This document shows positions 1-6,248 of a stretch of DNA of 64,000 nt, piece after piece. Location: contig JBGQAK010000004.1 in the NCBI GenBank assembly GCA_041494245.1, forward strand, positions 186,001 to 250,000. The letters are read 5' to 3'. The notes under the pieces are model-generated. The model was not told where the DNA came from, searched no databases, and was given only the letters and a program-made list of their open reading frames with translations. Source of the stretch: RBG-13-68-16 sp041494245. Lineage in GTDB: Bacteria; Acidobacteriota; Thermoanaerobaculia; Thermoanaerobaculales; Thermoanaerobaculaceae. The stretch's first letter is position 1; every line of letters begins with the position of its first letter. The translations under genes were made by a program, and so were the position numbers.

Positions 1-207
1 ATTCCCGCCTGGTTCGTCGGCTTTCCCATCGCCAAGCACTGGCTCGGAAAGACCTCGGGCGGCAAGAGTTTCCTGGCGGCGCACCCGGGCCTCGTCGCGT
101 TTGCGGCCTCCAGCGGGCACGGCGGATCAGGTGGGGGCGGGAGCTCCGGCGGTTTCTCGGGCGGCGGTGGCAGCTTCGGGGGCGGCGGCAGCTCGAGTAG
201 CTGGTAG
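1..207 (+). CDS. C-terminal tail of a TPM-domain (YgcG-like) membrane protein, 5' end outside window
   Basis: Frame 1 is open from the first base to a TAG at 205-207. It encodes 68 residues: a short hydrophobic piece (IPAWFVGFPI) and then a long Gly/Ser-rich tail ending GGGGSSSSW. A glycine/serine-rich C-terminus closing on SSSSW or similar is typical of TPM-domain proteins of the YgcG/DUF2207 type, which are membrane-anchored and exposed to the periplasm. The catalytic or ligand-binding TPM domain would lie upstream of the window and cannot be checked. The call therefore rests only on tail composition. Confidence 0.5.
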   Translation: MPAWFVGFPIAKHWLGKTSGGKSFLAAHPGLVAFAASSGHGGSGGGGSSGGFSGGGGSFGGGGSSSSW

Positions 208-269
208 CGCGGCGATACCGACCTGCGGTTCTCGTTCCGCGCTCCGAGCAATGTGTCCCTCGGGTGGGG

Positions 270-695
270 CTACTCGTCGAGCGAGTCCGGCCGCGCACGC
301 CGCCCCTTGAGGCGCCCGCGCAGCTTTTTCTCCGCAATGCGCCGGTCCCTGGACGCTCGATGTGGCCGTGTCGGGACCCGCGGCGCCTCCTCGGCGAGGG
401 CTCCTCGCATCAGCTCGATGAAGCGCTCCAGCGCCGCCCGACGGTTGGCTCCCTGGCTGCGGTGGCGCTGGGAGACAACCCGCAGCACCCCGTTCTTACT
501 GATCCGGGTCGCGAGACGCGTCAGGATCAGGGCCTTCTCTCGCACCGGGATGCTCGGTGAGCCCACCACGTCGAACGCCAGCGTGACCCGGGTGGCGACC
601 TTGTTGACGTTCTGCCCCCCGGGTCCGCCGCTCCGCGAGGCGGCAAATGACAGCTCCCCGTCGGGGATCGCGAGGCCCTCGGCGACCTCAATCAT
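270..695 (-). CDS. arfB: Alternative ribosome-rescue factor / peptidyl-tRNA hydrolase ArfB (YaeJ)
   Basis: The 141-residue protein has the class I release-factor catalytic signature SGGPGGQNVNK near residues 22-32, in which GGQ drives ester-bond hydrolysis in the peptidyl-transferase centre. The last 35-40 residues are very basic (RRIAEKKLRGRLKGRR), as in the ArfB tail that threads into the empty mRNA channel. There is no codon-recognition domain, and the length matches the family (about 140). It should release nascent peptides from ribosomes stalled on mRNA without a stop codon, in the cytoplasm. It stands alone, downstream of tonB on the same strand. The ATG start has only a weak Shine-Dalgarno match. 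Confidence 0.93.
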   Translation of the reverse strand: MIEVAEGLAIPDGELSFAASRSGGPGGQNVNKVATRVTLAFDVVGSPSIPVREKALILTRLATRISKNGVLRVVSQRHRSQGANRRAALERFIELMRGALAEEAPRVPTRPHRASRDRRIAEKKLRGRLKGRRARPDSLDE

Positions 696-734
696 GCGGC
701 GCTCATCTTAGCTGGGGGACGAGGTAGGAAACCA

Positions 735-758
735 GCCGTGCCGGTTGCCCGGCACGGC
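735..758 (-). terminator. Strong hairpin between tonB and arfB, possible terminator
   Basis: A perfect 10-bp inverted repeat (arms 735-744 and 749-758, core GTGCCGG, 4-base loop) lies between the end of tonB and the start of arfB. On the minus strand it is followed by a weak T-rich stretch (TGGTTTCC), so termination after tonB is plausible but not certain. Confidence 0.45.
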
Positions 759-865
759 CGCGCGGGAGTTGGATCAAATCCTTCACCGGCACTCCACGGC
801 CAGGCGGTCCCCGGGCACTTGGGGCCGCCGAACGCACCCGCGTTTGGTGCGAGAGATGCCGAACG

Positions 866-1585
866 CTACGGGCTGCCATGGAGGTGGAACGTTACCGTCA
901 CGGTCAGGTAGACGCTCACGGGCCGCCCGTCGAGGGTGGCCGGCTGGTATCTCCAGGTGCGTACCGCGGCCAGCGCCGTCTCGCTCAATCCGAAGCCGGG
1001 GTCCGTGAGCACCCGTGCGTCCACGACGTTTCCGGACTTGTCGATAATCGCCTCGAGGACCACGATCCCCTCCCGGCGCAGCTTGCGCGCGAGCTCGGGG
1101 TAGGCGGGCGCGCTCCGCACGACCGCGATCGGGGGCTTCATGGCCGGGTCGAGCCGGTAGACCGGTTCAGGCTCCACCTGTGGCCGGTCGGGCTCCCGCG
1201 GCACTCCTCCCGGCACGCCGTCCGGGCTTCCGTCGGGGATTCCCTCGGGCACACCGTTGGGAGCGCCTCCGGCGTCGGGCGTTCCGGGCTTCGCAGGCTC
1301 CGACGGGACCTCGACCGGCTGCATCGGAGAGCTCACAAGAGGCGGGTTCGCGCCGGTGTTCGGACCCTTCCCCTTCGGAGGGGGCGGGGGCGGAGGCGTC
1401 GGGGGGTGGAACTCGACGAAGCTCACCACGAGCGCCGGCTCCGGCACCCCGTCCACAGCCCACAGCTGGCCAACCATCAGGAAGCCCATGGCGAGCGCGT
1501 GGATCGCCAGCGCGACCGGCAGGGTCGCGAGCTTTCCCCTCACCTGCCGCCTCGGGTGCGATGCGATCAGGGTGGTGTCGAACAC
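866..1585 (-). CDS. tonB: TonB-family energy transducer
   Basis: The 239-residue protein has one N-terminal membrane segment (about residues 20-45, AIHALAMGFLMVGQLW), a proline-rich linker starting at about residue 62 with a run of prolines, a Gly/Pro/Asp-rich spacer, and a C-terminal TonB domain (about 150-239) with the family pattern PIAV...YPELARKLRREG...SGNV and a final FHLH strand. TonB couples the proton-motive force of ExbB/ExbD to outer-membrane receptors across the periplasm. No exbB/exbD is adjacent. The GTG start follows a good GGGAGG site. It is divergent from the YigZ-like gene, so the 130 bp between them should hold both promoters. Confidence 0.88.
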   Translation of the reverse strand: MFDTTLIASHPRRQVRGKLATLPVALAIHALAMGFLMVGQLWAVDGVPEPALVVSFVEFHPPTPPPPPPPKGKGPNTGANPPLVSSPMQPVEVPSEPAKPGTPDAGGAPNGVPEGIPDGSPDGVPGGVPREPDRPQVEPEPVYRLDPAMKPPIAVVRSAPAYPELARKLRREGIVVLEAIIDKSGNVVDARVLTDPGFGLSETALAAVRTWRYQPATLDGRPVSVYLTVTVTFHLHGSP

Positions 1586-1716
1586 GGTGGCCTCCCTTCG
1601 CTTATCTCGGTAGCTTCTGCGCTTTGGACACCGCAGGGTGCCGAACCGAAACCGGAAACGGGTAGGATTGTGGCGATGAGGCGCTCGCCCAGGACAGGGC
1701 CTCCGGTGGAGAGAGC

Positions 1717-2097
1717 GTGAAGGTCACCTCAGCGAGCGAGCACAAGCTCACCGTCGAACGCTCGCGCTTCCACGCGCTGCTCTTCCCTGCGATCTCCGAG
1801 GAGGACGTGTCCGCCGTCGTGAAACGGCGGAGGGGCGAGCTGCGAAAAGCCAACCACCACTGCTGGGCGCTGCGCTACCGCGATGCCTCCAGTGCCCTCG
1901 TCGAGAGGTCGCGCGACGACGGGGAGGTGGGCCACCCGGGCCGTGTGCTGCTCGAGCTTCTCCGGCGGGAGGATCTCGAGGGTGCCCTGCTCGTCTCTCG
2001 GGTGTTCGGCGGGGTCAAGCTCGGGGTCGGCGGCGTCTCTCGTGCTTTCCGCGCGGCCGGCGAAGGCGCCGTCGCCGCCCGCCCACCCTCACCGTAA
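1717..2097 (+). CDS. Short UPF0029/IMPACT (YigZ) family protein
   Basis: The 126-residue protein matches the N-terminal UPF0029 half of YigZ/IMPACT proteins: KSRF-like VERSRFHA, then KANHHCWALRYRD, then DDGEVGHPGRVLLELL and VSRVFGGVKLGVGGVSRAF. The family usually has about 200 residues with a second domain of ferredoxin-like fold (DUF1949). Here the protein stops right after the first domain and ends in an Ala/Pro-rich tail. The usual DGEP-GTAG motif is changed to DGEVGHPGR. The GTG start has a GGTGGAGAG site upstream. The family role is poorly known (translation control in eukaryotic IMPACT), so function cannot be assigned. Confidence 0.75.
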   Translation: MKVTSASEHKLTVERSRFHALLFPAISEEDVSAVVKRRRGELRKANHHCWALRYRDASSALVERSRDDGEVGHPGRVLLELLRREDLEGALLVSRVFGGVKLGVGGVSRAFRAAGEGAVAARPPSP

Positions 2098-2107
2098 CGG
2101 GCGGCCG

Positions 2108-3682
2108 CTACGCCTTCTGCTTCTCGAGCCAGCGGTTGAACAGCCACATGGAGAGCGCGGAGGCGAGGCCGATCACCATCAGGATCATCCAGCCGAGGGC
2201 GTTTTGGGTCGGATCGAGCTCGAGCAGGCCGTCCGGGCGTTTTGTCGCGCCCCTGGCCATGATGTCGTTGAAGATGAACGCACCGACCGGGCCGCCGAAG
2301 AGCGAGCCGATGGCGAGCGGCAGGTTGGCGTAGCCGAGGAACAGCCCCTCCTGCCCCTTGGGCGCCAGCGCGCCGATGTACTCGTACATGCGCGGCGACG
2401 TGAACAGCTCCGAAAAAGCGATCAACGCGACCGTCATGATCACGAACACGGAGCCGATCGGGAGCCAGTTGGCCGCCAGCGCTCGGACACCGCCAGACGC
2501 GAAGACCGGGATGAGGTTGACCGCCATCGAGAGCGAGATGCCGACGCTGCCAACGATCATCGAGCGGATCGGCCGCATCCTGCCGAATCTGCTCGTGATC
2601 AGGAGCTGGAAGCAGACGATGACCAGCGGGTTGGCGGCGGTGTAGAGGTCCATCGCCGGGCTCAGCTCCACGACCCGCTTCACGTAGAGCGGGAGCACGT
2701 TGTAGACCTGGTTGTAGAGAAAGAAGAAGCCGCTGATGACCAGCAGAAACAGCGTGAACCGGCCGCTCTTCAACACCAGGACCATGTCGAGCAGGATCCG
2801 CCCCACCGATCGCTTCGGCCTGGCCGGAGCAGCAGCGTCAGTCGAGGGTTCCTGGTAGAAGAACAGGACGACGAAGAAAGCGACCGCCGAGGCCGCGGTC
2901 GCCACCGCGAAGATGTACGACAGGCTCGAGCCCGAGCCGCCCGACGGTTGGTCGCTGGGGAGCCGAAGAATCCACGAGATCGCCAGCACGGCGGCCGTCA
3001 CGATCGACAGGGAGCCAAGCGTCGTCCAGCCGATGTTCCCCTTGCGTTCGCGGTTCGCGGCGCTCCAGCGCGCCAGGAGAATGAGCGTGGCTGCCGCCAG
3101 TGCGCAGACCCCGACGACGAGCAGGACAAGCACGGCGCTCGACCGGGTGCGAACCACGAACGCGGTGCCGCGCCCGAAGAGCGAGCCGATGTTGATGACC
3201 ATGTAAAAAATCGCGAACCCAAGCGTGGCCAGGGTGCCGGATGTCTTCTGGACGGTTCCCGAGATGCACGGCTTGATCACCGAGCCCCCCATGCCGATGA
3301 GCACAATCGCCACTACGACGATGGCCACGAATCCCGGCTTGGCGGTGAACTCCTTGGCCACGGTAGGGGCGAGCTCGCCGCTGGCGAACCAGACCGGAAA
3401 CCCCATCAGGAAATACCCGGCCGCGAGCAGGATGAACGCCACCAACAGCGACTTGCGGAATCCGACCTGGTCGGCGATGGTCCCGGAGAGGATGGGGAGA
3501 AAGTAGACCAGCGTCCACAGGACGCTGTTGAGGTTGGACGGCCAGTACGCGCCGAACCCCAGCTGGCCGAGGTAGATGACCACGAAGCTGGCCATCGAGT
3601 AGTAGGCGGCGCGCTCGAACAGCTCGGTGACGTTGGCGGTCCAGAAGACCTTCGGGAACCTCCCGGTTTCGGGGGTCGCCAT
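2108..3682 (-). CDS. POT/MFS-type proton-dependent peptide or solute transporter
   Basis: The 524-residue protein has about 12-14 predicted membrane helices. Its N-terminus is typical of the POT (PTR2) branch of the major facilitator superfamily: FERAAYYSM (an ExxERFxYY-like motif on helix 1), LG..ADQVGFRKSLL (motif A) and IGMGGSVIKPCISG. POT transporters import di- and tripeptides with protons, and the substrate here is not determined. An upstream start at 3781 is open, but the ATG at 3682 has an AGAGG site and begins at the family N-terminus, so it is preferred. A TAGAAT hexamer at 3732-3727 on the minus strand could be its -10. It converges on the YigZ-like gene with an 11-bp gap. Confidence 0.83.
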   Translation of the reverse strand: MATPETGRFPKVFWTANVTELFERAAYYSMASFVVIYLGQLGFGAYWPSNLNSVLWTLVYFLPILSGTIADQVGFRKSLLVAFILLAAGYFLMGFPVWFASGELAPTVAKEFTAKPGFVAIVVVAIVLIGMGGSVIKPCISGTVQKTSGTLATLGFAIFYMVINIGSLFGRGTAFVVRTRSSAVLVLLVVGVCALAAATLILLARWSAANRERKGNIGWTTLGSLSIVTAAVLAISWILRLPSDQPSGGSGSSLSYIFAVATAASAVAFFVVLFFYQEPSTDAAAPARPKRSVGRILLDMVLVLKSGRFTLFLLVISGFFFLYNQVYNVLPLYVKRVVELSPAMDLYTAANPLVIVCFQLLITSRFGRMRPIRSMIVGSVGISLSMAVNLIPVFASGGVRALAANWLPIGSVFVIMTVALIAFSELFTSPRMYEYIGALAPKGQEGLFLGYANLPLAIGSLFGGPVGAFIFNDIMARGATKRPDGLLELDPTQNALGWMILMVIGLASALSMWLFNRWLEKQKA

Positions 3683-3822
3683 GCCTCTCGCACCTGCTTT
3701 CCGGCCCGGTGGGGCCAGAGGCCGGCATTCTACCAGTTGGAAAAAAGGCGCCGTTCGCAGGCGAAATTCACGTTGGGCCACGGGTCGGCACGCAGGAGGC
3801 AGGGGTTTTCGCCTTGTGGCGC

Positions 3823-3851
3823 TTGAATCGCAGCCACCCCGCTGGTAGATT
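3823..3851 (+). promoter_or_regulatory. Sigma70-type promoter for the PilZ gene
   Basis: TTGAAT (3823-3828) and TAGATT (3846-3851) are separated by exactly 17 bp. Each matches the consensus at four of six positions, and they lie 32 bp before the PilZ start with room for a leader containing GAGAAGGGCGAG. This is one of the clearest promoters in this GC-rich window. Confidence 0.5.
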
Positions 3852-3883
3852 GGCTTTCAGGCAACAATGAGAAGGGCGAGTCG

Positions 3884-4231
3884 ATGCCTGAAGAACCGCG
3901 GGCTTTCCGCCATTTCCCCCGAGTCCCGGTCGAGAACGCCGTGCTCGTGCGCACGCTCGGCGCCGAGGGCCCGGAGGTCATGGCCATGACCCGCACGGTC
4001 AGCAGCGGCGGGTGCATGTTCGTGTATCAGGAGCGCGTCGGTGTCGGAACCTCGGTGGAGCTGCTCATCTCCCTCCCGGGCCGCGTCATCAAGGCGCAGG
4101 GGCGCATCGTCTGGGAGAACGAGAGGGCCTCTGGCGAGGTCGAGGTAGGCGTCGAGTTCCTGCGCATCAACCCCGAGGACCGACGGGTCCTCGAAGCCAC
4201 CATCGCCACGGCGGCGTTCAAGAAGAGATAG
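3884..4231 (+). CDS. PilZ-domain protein (c-di-GMP receptor type)
   Basis: The 115-residue single-domain protein has the PilZ pattern: an Arg-rich N-terminal motif (FRHFPRVPV, an RxxxR-like element at about residues 9-15), then VSSGGCMF standing for the D/NxSxxG motif, then the beta-barrel strands ending in GVEFLRINPEDRRVLE. PilZ domains bind cyclic di-GMP and act as small adaptors for motility, polysaccharide secretion or transcription. A diguanylate cyclase is encoded 2.4 kb away. The first residue of the second motif is V rather than D/N, so binding should be tested. The gene overlaps, on the other strand, the open end of a broken glycosyltransferase. Confidence 0.85.
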   Translation: MPEEPRAFRHFPRVPVENAVLVRTLGAEGPEVMAMTRTVSSGGCMFVYQERVGVGTSVELLISLPGRVIKAQGRIVWENERASGEVEVGVEFLRINPEDRRVLEATIATAAFKKR

Positions 4232-4854
4232 GCGCCCGGGCGAAGGTACGCACGCCAGAACAGGAAAAGCGAGAGGGTGACCATGAAGGTCAGCGCGATG
4301 TCGGTGAGCACGATCCGCGAGTACTCCTGGAACTCGATCGCAGTTGCGCACAAGAACATGGCTGCCCACGCGGCGAGCTGGCGCTGGCCGTCAGGAGCGC
4401 CGGACTCCCCGGGTGCCCGGGCCCCCGTCACAAAGAGGTCGATGAGCACCAGCGTCCCGAAACCGTAGAGTGCGGCAGGGAGACGCACCAGGCCCTCGGT
4501 GACTCGGCCGCCGAGGTGACAGAACACAAGCGAGGTCCAGTGCAGGAGCGGCGGCTTCTCGAGGAACGCCTTCCCGTTGATGGTGGGCGTCACCCAGGTG
4601 CCGTGCCGGTACATGTCCCAGATCATCCCGCCTTCGCGGGCGTCGTTCGCGCCCCACAGCGAGTGGCCGAACACCCCGAAGAACGCGAACGCCACGAGCA
4701 GCAGCCAGAGCAGCAGCCCCTGCCAACGGCCCAGTGGCGGAACCTCGGCCGCCGACGCCGAGGCGCGTTCCGCCCACGTTCGACCGACCAGACGGCCGAG
4801 CCAGCCGCCGAGAGGCTGTGGACGACTCAATGGCACAATGCCGCGTTCTTCCAC
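4027..4854 (-). pseudogene. Truncated ArnT-like (GT83) glycosyltransferase, N-terminal half only
   Basis: Residues 1 to about 208 look like the N-terminus of an ArnT/GT-C undecaprenyl- or dolichyl-phosphate sugar transferase: a membrane helix, then SLWGANDAREG (the catalytic Asp/Glu loop), ITEG-type periplasmic loop with FLEKPPLLHW, and further helices. After about 4240 the frame only reads the reverse of the PilZ gene (Thr/Ser/Pro-rich, no helices), so the membrane core and the C-terminal half, about 300 residues, are missing. A full paralogue is at 14154-15857. The PilZ gene appears to have replaced the 3' part. It probably makes no working enzyme. Confidence 0.7.
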
Positions 4855-4923
4855 CTGCGATGTCGCTCCAAGAAACCGGGCTTTTGAAACAACGCTAGAG
4901 TTTGCCCCACCCGGTCCAGTCGC

Positions 4924-6057
4924 TCAACGGGCGGCCCCGCACGGGCACGGCGGCGGCTCCGTGCCTACACGCACCCTGGTCTTATTGAATGCGAAGCAGT
5001 ACTCCGTCAGGCCCTCGGCCCCGGGGCCCTTGGCGAGGGGCGGCGAGTCCCGCCTGATATCGCGAAACTCGGTACCGATGCTCCCGTCGGGCCGGACCTC
5101 GACCAGTAAGTAGCCATAGCGGATCGTGTCCTGGTACAGCACGGCGCCCCCCGTGCCGACCGCCCACCCTGGCAGCACCTGGCCGCGATGCTCGGGCGTG
5201 TCGTAGATGTTTTCCTCGAAGACGTGGACGTGGCTGGCAAGAACGAGGACCCGCTTCTGCTTCTCGGCAGGCGCCGAGAGGTTTTGCGCCCTGAACAGCA
5301 TCTCGTACACCTGCTCCCCCGAGCAGCGCCCCTGGCAGCTGCTGTCCATCGCGTGGGCGCGAGTCGTGCTGTAGGGCAGTGGCTCGTGCATCGCGGCGAC
5401 GATGGTCCGGACCGCGGGATCCGCGGCATCGGCGGCCAGAACCTTCGAGAGCCAGACGATCTGCTCGGCGGTGAACGCCCGGTCGTCCGCGTTGTCGAGG
5501 AAGATGGAATCCACGCCCCTGTAGACGAAGTGGTAGGTGGTGTCGCCCTCGACGCTTGAGATCCCTTTGCCGGCGTCCGTCCTGCGCTGGCCGTGCAACG
5601 GCTCCTGGGTCAGCCATTTCTGGAACGTTTTGACGAACTCCTCCCGGGTCCGGGGGGCGATCAGCTCGTGGTTGCCGATGCCCAGGAACACCTGCGTTTC
5701 ACCGAACGGCTCGACCTGATGGGTGATGAAGTCGTCCCACGCCGAGCTCAGGTACTCGTGCATGTCGTTGGCGCCCAGCGGCTGCGTGCGCTCCTTACAG
5801 TCGTAGTTCGGGTACTTTCGCTTGAGCATGTCGCAGTCGATGTCGTACATGCGCCTGAAGTCACCGAGGTGCCAGAAGAAGCTGACCGGCTTCCTCGCCT
5901 GGTTGGACGCGATGTCCTGGGCGATCTTTGGCATGATCAGATCGCCGCAGTCGCGCGAGTCCCCGGACACCGCGAAGTACCACGACCCGCCGCTCTGGGC
6001 GCAGGCGATCGCGGCCACGAGAGTCGCAAGCAACGTCACCACCATCCGCTTTTTCAT
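4924..6057 (-). CDS. Secreted calcineurin-like metallophosphoesterase
   Basis: The 377-residue protein has a signal peptide (MKKRMVVTLLATLVAAIACA) and metallophosphoesterase motifs spread as expected: FAVSGDSRDCG (GD...), WHLGDFRR (GDxxD region), LGIGNHEL (GNHE), a mid-region MHEP and a late ASHVHVFEEN (GHxH position, with S replacing G). These side chains would hold a two-metal centre for phosphoester hydrolysis in the periplasm or outside the cell. The natural substrate is unknown. An upstream start at 6102 is possible, but the ATG at 6057 has GGAGG in front and starts the signal peptide. A TAGAAT hexamer lies about 50 bp upstream. Confidence 0.82.
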   Translation of the reverse strand: MKKRMVVTLLATLVAAIACAQSGGSWYFAVSGDSRDCGDLIMPKIAQDIASNQARKPVSFFWHLGDFRRMYDIDCDMLKRKYPNYDCKERTQPLGANDMHEYLSSAWDDFITHQVEPFGETQVFLGIGNHELIAPRTREEFVKTFQKWLTQEPLHGQRRTDAGKGISSVEGDTTYHFVYRGVDSIFLDNADDRAFTAEQIVWLSKVLAADAADPAVRTIVAAMHEPLPYSTTRAHAMDSSCQGRCSGEQVYEMLFRAQNLSAPAEKQKRVLVLASHVHVFEENIYDTPEHRGQVLPGWAVGTGGAVLYQDTIRYGYLLVEVRPDGSIGTEFRDIRRDSPPLAKGPGAEGLTEYCFAFNKTRVRVGTEPPPCPCGAAR

Positions 6058-6248
6058 CTGACCTCCGCCGGGGCCGCCCGGCACCCGAATGCGAGCCGCC
6101 ATTCTAAGACTACGACGCGGTTTCGACGAGCCCGCACTCAGGCCTCCGTTGTGAGGCCCGCCCCGACCGACGATCCGTTTGCACTATCATGACAATCGGA
6201 GGTCGGGTGAGGGTTTGGGTTCCTGGCAGGTACCGGAGTGGGGAGGTC

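Noticed and set aside
1883..3826. Long plus-strand frame of 647 residues across the POT transporter
   Set aside because: Highly charged, low-complexity shadow of a GC-rich membrane-protein gene, with no motifs.
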